From Pseudomonadota bacterium (lineage in GTDB: Bacteria > Pseudomonadota > Alphaproteobacteria > Rhizobiales > Beijerinckiaceae), in the NCBI GenBank assembly GCA_023386115.1, contig JAEWKL010000231.1:1-24820 (forward strand): a DNA stretch of 24,820 nt. Direction: 5' to 3'. Below are positions 15,776 to 24,749 of this stretch, one piece after another (the stretch's first letter is position 1; each line of letters begins with the position of its first letter). The position numbers and the translations under genes were made by a program. The notes below the pieces were generated by a model. That model did not search any database, was not told where the DNA came from, and worked only from the letters and a program-made list of their open reading frames with translations.

Positions 15776-17158
15776 ATGCTCTCGAACCTCGCCACCCGCG
15801 ACGTCGAAACCCTGATCCACCCCTACACCAACCTGGCGGCCTTCCGGCAGACCGGGCCGCTGGTGCTGGAACGCGGCCACGGCGTCTGGGTCTACGACAC
15901 CGACGGACGGCCCTACCTCGAGGGCATGGCGGGCCTGTGGTGCACGGCGCTCGGCTATTCCAACGAGGAGCTGGTCGAGGCCGCGCGCGAGCAGATGGCG
16001 CGGCTGCCCTTCACCCATCTCTTCTCCGGCCGCAGCCACGATCCGGCGATCGAGCTCGCCGAGACCCTGAAGGAGCTGGCGCCGATCCCGGTCTCGAAGG
16101 TGTTCTTCACCTCCTCGGGCTCGGAGGCCAACGACACCCAGGTCAAGCTGACCTGGTATCTCAACAATGCGCTGGGCCGGCCGCAGAAGAAGAAGATCAT
16201 CGGCCGGCACAAGGGCTATCACGGCGTCACGGTGGCGTCGGCGTCGCTCACCGGCCTCACCGCCAACCACGCCGACTGGGACCTGCCGCTGCCGGGCTTC
16301 CTGCACGCCGCCTGCCCGCACCATTATCGCGGCGCCGAACCCGGCGAGAGCGAGGAGGCCTATTCGGCGCGGCTGGCCGCCGAGCTCGAGGAGATGATCC
16401 TGCGCGAGGGGCCGGAGACGGTGGCGGCCTTCATCGCCGAGCCGGTCATGGGCGCGGGCGGCGCCATCGTGCCGCCCAAGGGCTATTTCGCGGCGATCGA
16501 GCCGGTGCTCGCCCGCTACGACGTGCGCCTGATCGCCGACGAGGTGATCTGCGGCTTCGGCCGGCTCGGCACCTGGTTCGGCACCGAGACGGTCGGCATG
16601 AAGCCCCACAGCCTGTCCTTCGCCAAGGCGCTCACCTCGGCCTACATGCCGCTCGGCGGCGTCACCGTCGACGAGCCGCTCTACCAGGCGATGCAGGACC
16701 AGAGCCGCAAGATCGGCACCTTCGGGCACGGCACCACCTATTCGGGCCACCCGGTGGCGAGCGCGGTGGCCTTGAAGACCATCGAGATCTACCGGCGCGA
16801 CAAGATCATCGAGGGTGCCGCCGAGAAGGCGCCGCACTTCCAGCGCCGCCTGTCGGCCCTGGAGGAGCACCCGCTCGTCGGCGAGGCGAAGGGGCTCGGC
16901 CTGATCGGCGGCCTCGAGATCGTCGCCGACAAGGCGACGAAGCGCCAGTACGACCCGAAGGCGGGCGTCGCCGCCCGCTGCGTGGCCTTCGCGCAGGAAG
17001 AGGGCCTGATCGTCCGCTTTCTCACCGGCGACCGCGTCGCGGTCTGCCCGCCGCTGGTGATCCGCCCGGACGAGATCGACACCCTGTTCGACCGCCTCGG
17101 CACCGCGCTGGATCGCACCCAGGCCTGGATCCGCGAGCAGGGCCTGGCCGCGGTCTGA
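15776..17158 (+). CDS. Class III pyridoxal-phosphate aminotransferase (omega-amino acid/amine type)
   Basis: The 460-residue protein is a fold-type I class III aminotransferase. It has GMAGLWCTALGYSNEEL (49-65), the phosphate-binding SGSEAND (114-120), YHG (148-150), the cofactor Asp255 in ADEVICGFGR, the Schiff-base Lys284 in SFAKALTSAYMPLGG, and the GTTYSGHPV segment downstream. The family moves an amino group from an omega-amino acid or diamine (beta-alanine, GABA, taurine or putrescine, depending on member) to pyruvate or 2-oxoglutarate. The exact donor cannot be told. ATG 15776 gives the usual MLSNLATRDVETLIHPYTN start; a GTG at 15731 would add 15 residues of unlikely sequence. A homopolymer and GC hairpin follow the stop. 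Confidence 0.92.
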   Translation: MLSNLATRDVETLIHPYTNLAAFRQTGPLVLERGHGVWVYDTDGRPYLEGMAGLWCTALGYSNEELVEAAREQMARLPFTHLFSGRSHDPAIELAETLKELAPIPVSKVFFTSSGSEANDTQVKLTWYLNNALGRPQKKKIIGRHKGYHGVTVASASLTGLTANHADWDLPLPGFLHAACPHHYRGAEPGESEEAYSARLAAELEEMILREGPETVAAFIAEPVMGAGGAIVPPKGYFAAIEPVLARYDVRLIADEVICGFGRLGTWFGTETVGMKPHSLSFAKALTSAYMPLGGVTVDEPLYQAMQDQSRKIGTFGHGTTYSGHPVASAVALKTIEIYRRDKIIEGAAEKAPHFQRRLSALEEHPLVGEAKGLGLIGGLEIVADKATKRQYDPKAGVAARCVAFAQEEGLIVRFLTGDRVAVCPPLVIRPDEIDTLFDRLGTALDRTQAWIREQGLAAV

Positions 17159-17176
17159 CCCGCCACGGACGGGCCC

Positions 17177-17192
17177 GGGGGCGCGCTCCCCC
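17177..17192 (+). terminator. GC hairpin after the aminotransferase (candidate terminator)
   Basis: GGGGG (17177-17181) can pair with CCCCC (17188-17192) around a six-base loop, 18 bp after the stop codon. There is no T-tract, and the flanking C run lets the pairing slide, so the assignment is weak. Confidence 0.3.
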
Positions 17193-17199
17193 CCCCCCC
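17188..17199. repeat. C12 homopolymer
   Basis: Twelve consecutive C bases begin 30 bp after the aminotransferase stop. The tract is non-coding, and its length may vary between cells or be a sequencing or assembly uncertainty. Confidence 0.85.
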
Positions 17200-17469
17200 G
17201 CCCGCCGGTCGAGGCGGCCGATCACCGCGCGGACGTGTACTATGTCGGGTCCGCGCGTGCGCATCGGCCGAGGAACGGTGCGCACGCGACGTTACGGTTA
17301 ATTGCCAGCATGGCCGGGTCGCTACGCCGAGCCCCCTGCCCCAGCGCCACGGTCCGGTCCCCCGGGGACTTTCCTGGAATGCCCGAGCGTTGCCACCGTC
17401 GCAGCCCCGTCGCGCGGCGATCTCCCGGCCGCCACGCCCCTGCGTTAGGAATTTAAGTAAGTTATTATT

Positions 17470-17484
17470 TTAAGTCAAATTTAA
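17470..17484 (+). promoter_or_regulatory. Perfect TTAA-N7-TTAA CtrA-type box upstream of the chemoreceptor
   Basis: TTAA at 17470-17473 and TTAA at 17481-17484 are separated by exactly seven bases (GTCAAAT), matching the full CtrA binding consensus of alphaproteobacteria. A third TTAA lies at 17453-17456. The site is about 51 bp before the receptor ATG, where a CtrA-activated promoter would place it. CtrA commonly controls motility and chemotaxis genes in this class, so the target fits. Confidence 0.55.
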
Positions 17485-17535
17485 GCGTTCTGACCCACGG
17501 TTTGAACGATTATCGATCTCAGGGGATGGCGGGGC

Positions 17536-18996
17536 ATGTTTCGGAAGCAGCGGGAGAGTTTGTCGCACGCAACGTTGGCTGCCTTCGACAAATCCCTTGC
17601 CATCATTGAGTTCGATCTCGACGGCAAGGTTATCAAGGCCAACGCCAACTTCCTGAATCTTCTCGACTACCGGCTCGACGAGATTGTCGGCCAGCATCAC
17701 CGGATGTTCGTCGACCCGGAGACCGCCGCCGCGCCGGACTACGCCGAGTTCTGGGGGAAGCTGCGCACCGGCCAGTTCTTCGCCGGCGAATTCCTGCGCT
17801 TCGGCAAGAATCGCAAGCGCATCTGGCTTGAGGCGACCTACAACCCGGTCCTCGACGCCTCGGGCAAGCCCGTCAAGGTGGTGAAGCTCGCGGCCGACAT
17901 CACCAAGAAGAAGAACGAGATCAGCCGACTCTTGACGATGATCGAGGGGATGCCGGTCGCGGTGATGACCGCCGATCCGCACAACGAGTTCCGCATCGAC
18001 TACATGAACGGCGCGTCGCGCCGCACCCTCGGCCCGCTGGCGCAGTACCTGCCGGTCTCGACGGACCTGATGGTCGGCACCTCGATCGACGTCTTCCACA
18101 AGAACCCCTCGCATCAGCGCCGGATGCTGGCCGATGCGAGCCGGCTGCCGCATCGGACCAAGATCAAGCTCGGTCCGGAGACGCTCGACCTCCAGGTCTC
18201 GGCGATCATGGGGCCGGACGGTACCTATCTCGGGCCGATGCTGACCTGGGCGGTGGTGACCGCGCAGGTGAACATGGCCTCCGACGTGTCGCAGGTGGTC
18301 AACGCCATGGGCGCGGCCGTCGAGGAGATGCAGCGCTCCGCCGCCGGTCTCGGCCACTCGGCCGATGAGGCCCGCGAGCGGGCCGCCACGGTCGCGGCGG
18401 GGTCCGAGGAGATGACGGCCTCGATCCAGGAGATCGCCGGCCAGGTCGGGCGAGTGTCGGAGCGGGCCCAGCAGATCGCCGCCCAGGCCGAAGCGACCGA
18501 CGCCACGGTGCGCAGCCTCTCGAACAAGGCCCGCGAGGTCGATTCGGTCGTCGGCATGATCTCGACCATCGCCGACCAGACGAACCTGCTCGCTCTCAAC
18601 GCCACGATCGAGGCGGCCCGCGCCGGGGCGGCGGGCCGCGGCTTCGCGGTGGTCGCGGCGGAAGTCAAGGAACTCGCCGGCCAGACCGCCAAGGCCACCG
18701 GCGAGATTACCCAGCGCATCGGCGACATCCAGGGCGCGACCAGCGAGGCGGTGGCGGCGATCGCCACCATCAACTCGGCCGTCGCGGAGCTGTCGCGGCT
18801 GACGCTCGCCATCGCCAGCGCCGTCGAGCAGCAGGCGGCCTCGACGCAGGAGGTCTCGACCAACATCGTGGCGGTCTCGAATGCGGCGAGCGCCACCGGC
18901 CAGATCGCCGAGACCGTCCGGATGGTGTCGGAGAGCCTCGCCGGCCATTCCGGCGGCCTCACGGGCAGCGTCGAGAAGTTCCTGAAGGCCGGCTGA
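17536..18996 (+). CDS. Soluble PAS-PAS methyl-accepting chemotaxis protein
   Basis: The 486-residue protein has no membrane helix. PAS1 (about 20-125) is typical, with FDLDGKVIKANANFLNLLDY and a PAC tail ending LAADITKKK. PAS2 (about 130-240) begins LLTMIEGMPVAVMTADP. The signalling region (about 250-485) carries the conserved hairpin tip IADQTNLLALNATIEAARAG (345-364) and the return AVVAAEVKELAGQTAKAT. It should form cytosolic receptor arrays that signal to CheA through CheW. PAS1 resembles Aer-type sensors, which often bind flavin or haem, but no specific cofactor residue could be assigned. It ends in KFLKAG without a CheR-tethering pentapeptide. The ATG at 17536 follows a purine-rich stretch and an AT-rich promoter region with a CtrA-type box. 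Confidence 0.93.
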   Translation: MFRKQRESLSHATLAAFDKSLAIIEFDLDGKVIKANANFLNLLDYRLDEIVGQHHRMFVDPETAAAPDYAEFWGKLRTGQFFAGEFLRFGKNRKRIWLEATYNPVLDASGKPVKVVKLAADITKKKNEISRLLTMIEGMPVAVMTADPHNEFRIDYMNGASRRTLGPLAQYLPVSTDLMVGTSIDVFHKNPSHQRRMLADASRLPHRTKIKLGPETLDLQVSAIMGPDGTYLGPMLTWAVVTAQVNMASDVSQVVNAMGAAVEEMQRSAAGLGHSADEARERAATVAAGSEEMTASIQEIAGQVGRVSERAQQIAAQAEATDATVRSLSNKAREVDSVVGMISTIADQTNLLALNATIEAARAGAAGRGFAVVAAEVKELAGQTAKATGEITQRIGDIQGATSEAVAAIATINSAVAELSRLTLAIASAVEQQAASTQEVSTNIVAVSNAASATGQIAETVRMVSESLAGHSGGLTGSVEKFLKAG

Positions 18997-19018
18997 GGCC
19001 GGAGCGGGCAAGGCATCA

Positions 19019-19045
19019 GGACGGCGAAGCCGGGCTTCGCCGTCC
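19019..19045. terminator. Bidirectional terminator between receptor and pccB
   Basis: There is a perfect 12-bp inverted repeat (19019-19030 with 19034-19045) with a three-base loop, placed in the 69-bp gap between two converging stop codons. No long T-run is present on either side. Position and stem strength make a shared terminator likely. Confidence 0.7.
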
Positions 19046-19065
19046 CTGTCATTGTCCCCGCCGTG

Positions 19066-20598
<1,533 letters not shown>

Positions 20599-20753
20599 GC
20601 TGTCGCCCATTCCTGAAGAAGAGTCGCGCGCCCGCCGGGAGGCTCCTGGTCCGGCACTTGCCCCGGACCAGACTTGGCCGTGAAGCGGCCTTAGCACGCG
20701 CCGGGGCGCGGCGAAAACTCGGTCTTTTCGGGCGGGGCGGAGCGGACACGCGA

Positions 20754-20790
20754 AGGGCCGCGCCTCCCCTCCCGGGGGTGGCGCGGCCCT
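20754..20790 (-). terminator. Strong hairpin downstream of rfbA
   Basis: AGGGCCGCGCC (20754-20764) is perfectly complementary to GGCGCGGCCCT (20780-20790), giving an 11-bp GC-rich stem with a 15-base loop. It lies about 35 bp past the rfbA stop on the minus strand and ahead of pccB. There is no U-tract right after it, but this is the best candidate for ending the rfbCBDA transcript. Confidence 0.6.
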
Positions 20791-20823
20791 CGATTCAAGG
20801 ACCGCGGACCGAACCGGGCGCGG

Positions 20824-21714
20824 TCAGAGCAGGCCTTGACCCGGCTCCTCCTCGCGGGCGAGGCGCAGCAGGCTCTGGCCGTAATTGGTCTTGGCGAAGA
20901 GCTGGCCGCGGGCCACCACCTGCTCGCGGGTGATGAACCCTTGCGTGTAGGCGATCTCCTCCAGGCAGGCGACCTGCATGCCCTGGCGGTGCTGGATGAC
21001 GCGGACGAACTCGCCGGCTTCCAGGAGGTTGTCGTGGGTGCCCGTATCGAGCCAGGCATAGCCGCGGGACATGCACTCGACGTGGAGCTGGCCGCGGTCG
21101 AGATAGGCCTGGTTGACGTCGGTGATCTCGAGCTCGCCACGGGGCGAGGGCTTCACCGCCTCGGCGATGTCGAGCACCTGGTTGTCGTAGAAGTAGAGGC
21201 CGGTCACCGCCCAGGGCGATTCCGGGTCCTTCGGCTTCTCGACGAGCTTGGTGGCGCGGCCCTGCTTGTCGAGGGTGACGACGCCGTAGGCCTCCGGGTG
21301 GTCGACGTGATAGGCGAAGACCGTGGCGCCGGTCTCGCGCGCACGGGCCTTGGCCAGGAGCTGGCGCATGCCGGCGCCGAAGAACAGGTTGTCGCCGAGC
21401 ACCAGCGCGACCGAGTCGTCGCCGACGAACTCGCGGCCGATGATGAAGGCCTGGGCCAGGCCCTCGGGCTTCGGCTGCAACGCGTAAGAGATATTGATGC
21501 CGAACTGCTCGCCGGTGCCGAACAGGCGCTTGTAGTTGTCGATGTGCTCCGGCGACGAGATCAGCAGGATATCGCGAATGCCGGCCAGCATCAGCACCGA
21601 GACCGGGTAATAGATCATCGGCTTGTCGTAGACCGGCAGCAGCTGCTTGTTGATCGCCAGCGTCGCCGGGTGCAGCCGCGTGCCGGATCCGCCGGCGAGC
21701 ACGATGCCCTTCAT
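20824..21714 (-). CDS. rfbA: Glucose-1-phosphate thymidylyltransferase
   Basis: The 296-residue nucleotidyltransferase has the N-terminal signature GGSGTRLHPAT (8-18) with K23 in the following INKQLLPV, an LGDN metal site (about 110-113), and the EKP segment with GLYFYD downstream. It makes dTDP-glucose from dTTP and glucose 1-phosphate, the first step to dTDP-L-rhamnose. The length and motifs fit RfbA/RmlA. It is the last gene of rfbCBDA: its start is 13 bp after the rfbD stop and its GAGGAG ribosome site overlaps that stop. A strong hairpin follows. Confidence 0.96.
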   Translation of the reverse strand: MKGIVLAGGSGTRLHPATLAINKQLLPVYDKPMIYYPVSVLMLAGIRDILLISSPEHIDNYKRLFGTGEQFGINISYALQPKPEGLAQAFIIGREFVGDDSVALVLGDNLFFGAGMRQLLAKARARETGATVFAYHVDHPEAYGVVTLDKQGRATKLVEKPKDPESPWAVTGLYFYDNQVLDIAEAVKPSPRGELEITDVNQAYLDRGQLHVECMSRGYAWLDTGTHDNLLEAGEFVRVIQHRQGMQVACLEEIAYTQGFITREQVVARGQLFAKTNYGQSLLRLAREEEPGQGLL

Positions 21715-21727
21715 GATCTGATACTCC

Positions 21728-22627
21728 TCAGGCTTGTTTGGCAGCGGGACCGATCAGCTGGTCCAGGATGTCGTCGAGGGCGTCCTGCCACGGGCGGGGC
21801 GCGAGGCCGAAGGTAGAGGTCAATGTCTCGGTCGAGAGCTCGGAATTGGCCGGCCGGGTGACCGGGGTCTTGAAGGCCGTGCTCGGGATCGGCTCGACCG
21901 GCACCGAGCGGGCGCCGCGGGCCGCCGCGCCCGCCATGATGGCCCGCGCGAAGTCGTACCAGGTCGTCGCTCCGGCATTGACGCAGTGATAGGTGCCGGC
22001 GGGCGCCCCCCGATCCTCGGCGAAGCGCAGCGCGATGGCGACCAGGGCCGCCGCGAGGTCGCCCGCGGAGGTCGGGCAGCCGCGCTGGTCGTCGACCACC
22101 GTCAGCTTGTCGCGCTCGGCCCCGAGCCGCAGCATCGTCTTGACGAAGTTCGCCCGGTGCGGGCTCACCACCCAGGCCGTGCGCACCACGGCGTGGCGCG
22201 GATTGCCGGTGCGCACCGCCATCTCGCCGGCCGCCTTGCTGGCACCGTAGACACTCACCGGCCGCACCGGGGCGTCGGTGGCGTAGGCGCCTGTGCCCGA
22301 CCCGTCGAACACGTAGTCGGTCGAGACGTGGACGAGCGGGATGCCGGACTTCGCGGTCTCCGCCGCGAGATAAGCCGGGGCAAGCGCGTTGAGCCGCCAG
22401 GCGGCGGCCACGTCGCTCTCGGCCTTGTCGACCGCCGTGTAGGCGGCGGTGTTGATCACCGCCGCGAAGGGACGCGCGGCAACGGCGCGGGCGACCGCGG
22501 CCTCGTCGGTGATGTCGAGGGCGTCCCGGGTCGGGGCGTGGATGACCACGTCCTCGCCCCAGGATTGCCGCTGCAATTCGGTGCCGACCTGTCCGCCACC
22601 GCCGAGGACCAGGATTTCCCGCGTCAT
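21728..22627 (-). CDS. rfbD: dTDP-4-dehydrorhamnose reductase
   Basis: The 299-residue extended SDR has the nucleotide-binding GGGGQVG (9-15), NTAAYTAVDKAE (59-70), STDYVFDG (102-109), and the catalytic Tyr127-Lys131 (YGASK). These are the RmlD features. It reduces dTDP-4-keto-L-rhamnose to dTDP-L-rhamnose with NAD(P)H, the last step. The start lies 7 bp after the rfbB stop with a GAGG ribosome site, and its stop is 13 bp before rfbA, so the genes are tightly coupled. Confidence 0.96.
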   Translation of the reverse strand: MTREILVLGGGGQVGTELQRQSWGEDVVIHAPTRDALDITDEAAVARAVAARPFAAVINTAAYTAVDKAESDVAAAWRLNALAPAYLAAETAKSGIPLVHVSTDYVFDGSGTGAYATDAPVRPVSVYGASKAAGEMAVRTGNPRHAVVRTAWVVSPHRANFVKTMLRLGAERDKLTVVDDQRGCPTSAGDLAAALVAIALRFAEDRGAPAGTYHCVNAGATTWYDFARAIMAGAAARGARSVPVEPIPSTAFKTPVTRPANSELSTETLTSTFGLAPRPWQDALDDILDQLIGPAAKQA

Positions 22628-22634
22628 GGTCGCC

Positions 22635-23687
22635 TCACTCCGCCGTCAGGCCGAGACGCTCGCCGGAATAGCGGCCCTCGCGGATCGGACGCCACCAGGA
22701 CTCGTTGTCCAGGTACCAGCGCACGGTGTCCTCGAGCGCCTGCTCGAAGGTGCGGGTGGGCTTGTAGCCCACTTCGGCTTCGGCCTTGCTCGGATCGATG
22801 GCGTAGCGCCGGTCGTGGCCGGGACGATCGGTCACGAACTGGATCAGGCGCTCGTGCGGGCCCGCCTCGGGCCGCAGCCGGTCGAAGATCGCGCAGAGCG
22901 TCCTCACCACGTCGAGGTTGTTGCGCACCGAGCGGCCGCCGAGCAGGTAGGTCTCGCCGATCCGGCCCCTCTCGAGCACCGCGACGAGGCCGCGGGCATG
23001 GTCCTCGACGTGGATCCAGTCGCGCTCGTTCTGGCCGTCACCGTAGACCGGCAGGTTCCTGCCCTCCAGCGCGTTGAGGATCATCAGCGGGATCAGCTTC
23101 TCGGGGAAGTGCCGAGGCCCGTAGTTGTTCGAGCAGTTGGTCACCAGCACCGGCAGGCCGTAGGTCTCGTGCCAGGCCCGCGCCAGGTGGTCGGAGGCCG
23201 CCTTCGAGGCCGAGTAGGGCGAGCGCGGGTCGTAGCGGCTGTCCTCGGTGAAGAAGCCGCCCGGGGGCAGCGAGCCGTAGACCTCGTCGGTCGAGACGTG
23301 GAGGAAGCGGAAGGCGTCGCGCTCCGCACCCTCGAGGGTGTTGTAGTAGGCGCGGGCCGCCTCCAGCATCACCTGGGTGCCGACCACGTTGGTGCGGATG
23401 AAGGCGCCCGGCCCAGTGATCGAACGGTCGACGTGGCTCTCGGCAGCGAGGTGCATCACGGCTTGCGGCCGGAACTCGGCGAAGAGGCCGGACACCGTCC
23501 CGTGGTCGCAGATGTCGGCTTCGGCGAAGCGATGCCGGGTGTTGCCCTTGAGCGGCATCAGCGAGATCGGATTCGCCGCGTAGGTCAGCGCGTCGAGCGT
23601 GAGGACCTCGTGGCCGAGATCTTGGACGAGGTGCAGGACCAGGGCCGAGCCGATGAAGCCGCAGCCGCCCGTGACGAGGATGCGCAT
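22635..23687 (-). CDS. rfbB: dTDP-glucose 4,6-dehydratase
   Basis: The 350-residue extended SDR has NAD-binding GGCGFIGS (7-14), the HLAAESHVDRSI segment (79-90), catalytic Thr133-Asp134-Glu135 (STDEVYG), and Tyr158-Lys162 (YSASK). NNYGPRHFPEKLIPLMI and GDGQNERDWIHVEDH complete the RmlB signature. It converts dTDP-glucose to dTDP-4-keto-6-deoxyglucose using tightly bound NAD+. It is second in the rfbCBDA operon, 43 bp after rfbC and 7 bp before rfbD. Confidence 0.97.
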   Translation of the reverse strand: MRILVTGGCGFIGSALVLHLVQDLGHEVLTLDALTYAANPISLMPLKGNTRHRFAEADICDHGTVSGLFAEFRPQAVMHLAAESHVDRSITGPGAFIRTNVVGTQVMLEAARAYYNTLEGAERDAFRFLHVSTDEVYGSLPPGGFFTEDSRYDPRSPYSASKAASDHLARAWHETYGLPVLVTNCSNNYGPRHFPEKLIPLMILNALEGRNLPVYGDGQNERDWIHVEDHARGLVAVLERGRIGETYLLGGRSVRNNLDVVRTLCAIFDRLRPEAGPHERLIQFVTDRPGHDRRYAIDPSKAEAEVGYKPTRTFEQALEDTVRWYLDNESWWRPIREGRYSGERLGLTAE

Positions 23688-23730
23688 GGGGTGGGTGATC
23701 TCCGAAGAATGGGTGTTGCCTGCGGCGGCG

Positions 23731-24285
23731 TCAGAACAGCGGCGGGAGGTCTGCGAAGCGGGGCGCGACCTTGTCCTTGGCCGAGAGCTGGGCCTCGGCC
23801 TCGCTCACCGGCCAGTCGATGCCGAGCGTGGGATCGTTCCAGAGCAGGTTGCCGTCATGCTGGGGGCTGTAGACGCCGCCGGCGACCTTGTAGGCCACCA
23901 TCGTGTCCCGCTCGAGGGTGCAGAAGCCGTGGCCGAAGCCGACCGGGATGTAGAGCTGGTGGCCGTTCGCGGCATCGAGGCGGGCGGCGACGTGCTGGCC
24001 GTAGGTGGGCTGGTCCCGGCGCAGGTCCACCGCGACGTCGAGGATCGCGCCGGAGAGAACCCGGATCAGCTTGGCTTGGGCGAAGGGATGGCGCTGGAAG
24101 TGCAGGCCGCGGACGGTGCCTTGTTGCTCCGAGAAGGACTGGTTGTCCTGGATGAAGTGGTCCTCGACGCCGTGGGCGGCCAGGATGTCGGCCCGGTAGG
24201 TCTCCGAGAACCAGCCGCGCGCATCGCCGTGCCGCTTCGGAATCACGAGCTTCACCGCCGGGATCGCCTGATCGATGACCTGCAT
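23731..24285 (-). CDS. rfbC: dTDP-4-dehydrorhamnose 3,5-epimerase
   Basis: The 184-residue cupin-like epimerase has GWFSETY (24-30), the active-site His62 in VRGLHFQ (58-64), K72, GFGHGFCTL (116-124), and Tyr132 in the following segment. This matches RmlC in order and length. It epimerises C3 and C5 of dTDP-4-keto-6-deoxyglucose. It is the first gene of the rhamnose operon here; the order C-B-D-A is one of several known. ATG 24285 is preceded by GGAAGGTGG; an upstream ATG at 24333 in the same frame has no comparable ribosome site and adds an unrelated 16-residue leader. Confidence 0.96.
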   Translation of the reverse strand: MQVIDQAIPAVKLVIPKRHGDARGWFSETYRADILAAHGVEDHFIQDNQSFSEQQGTVRGLHFQRHPFAQAKLIRVLSGAILDVAVDLRRDQPTYGQHVAARLDAANGHQLYIPVGFGHGFCTLERDTMVAYKVAGGVYSPQHDGNLLWNDPTLGIDWPVSEAEAQLSAKDKVAPRFADLPPLF

Positions 24286-24742
24286 GCCTGCCCACCTTCC
24301 GAAATCGCGAGACCTGACAAATGCCGGGCCCATGCCCTGCGATCATGACACAACCGCGTCGGCCGGCGATGCCAGGAGCGCAGTCCCACAGGCTCTACTT
24401 CGCCGGTGCGAGATGAGCAAGATCGGCGAATGATCGGTCCAGACGAGCAGCAAGAGGCGAACCTTCGTCCCGGCTGGCTCGATGGGAGGCGGATCCCACT
24501 CGGTTAGGTGCGATTGCGGGACTCCCGCGGCAATATTTGCGATCAGGTCGGCAGAGAGCCCGCGAACGAGGCGGATATGGAAGCGGCCGAGCCATGTTGC
24601 CCGGCCACACTGCCGTCATCTGCGCCGCGCGCAGACTTGGCCTGTGGCTGTAAAGCATCATGCGTGACGCTTCGATGTCGGCCACAGACTGCCCGCGCGG
24701 CTCCGAGTCTCCTCAGCGTAAGTCTCCTCGGCTTAAGTCCCT
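24286..24742. other. 457-bp spacer between alaS and rfbC
   Basis: No intact gene is seen. The spacer holds an open but start-less minus-strand frame (24343-24615) that looks like a transposase remnant, a small 15-bp-period repeat abutting the alaS stop, and presumably the rfbC promoter, for which no clear boxes could be assigned. Confidence 0.6.
24343..24615 (-). pseudogene. Possible IS66-type transposase C-terminal remnant
   Basis: A 90-codon frame is bounded by in-frame stops and has no ATG or GTG start near its beginning. Part of it reads DLIANIAAGVPQSHLTEWDP, which lines up with the C-terminal D-x-x-x-x-I-x-x-G-x-P-x-S-x-(I/L)-x-(E/D)-L-L-P-W tail of IS66 TnpC-like transposases (I, G, P, S and the final P keep their spacing). 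The rest is not recognisable. Third positions are less G/C-biased than in the adjoining rfbC. The alignment is from memory and short. Confidence 0.28.
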
Positions 24743-24749
24743 TCAGGCA
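24705..24749. repeat. Decaying 15-bp tandem repeat across the alaS stop
   Basis: Three units with period 15 start with AGTC at 24706, 24721 and 24736. Units one and two match at 13 of 15 bases; unit three, which contains the alaS stop, is more diverged. The period is a multiple of three, so read-through of the alaS stop would stay in frame until a TGA at 24713-24715. Confidence 0.55.

Larger units (their letters stand above)
17159..17535. other. 377-bp intergenic region between the aminotransferase and the chemoreceptor
   Basis: No credible gene is present. The left part holds a C12 tract and a GC hairpin, the middle shows nothing recognisable, and the right 85 bp are AT-rich with the CtrA-type box and presumably the receptor promoter. 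A 73-residue plus-strand frame in the middle has Arg/Pro-rich content and no motif. Confidence 0.7.

Noticed and set aside
17235..17456. 73-codon plus-strand frame before the chemoreceptor
   Set aside because: Composition is Arg/Pro/Ser-rich, there is no ribosome site, and it lies in a probable promoter spacer.
24395..24685. 96-codon minus-strand frame upstream of rfbC
   Set aside because: It has a start codon but a less protein-like sequence than the overlapping start-less frame at 24343-24615, and no motif.
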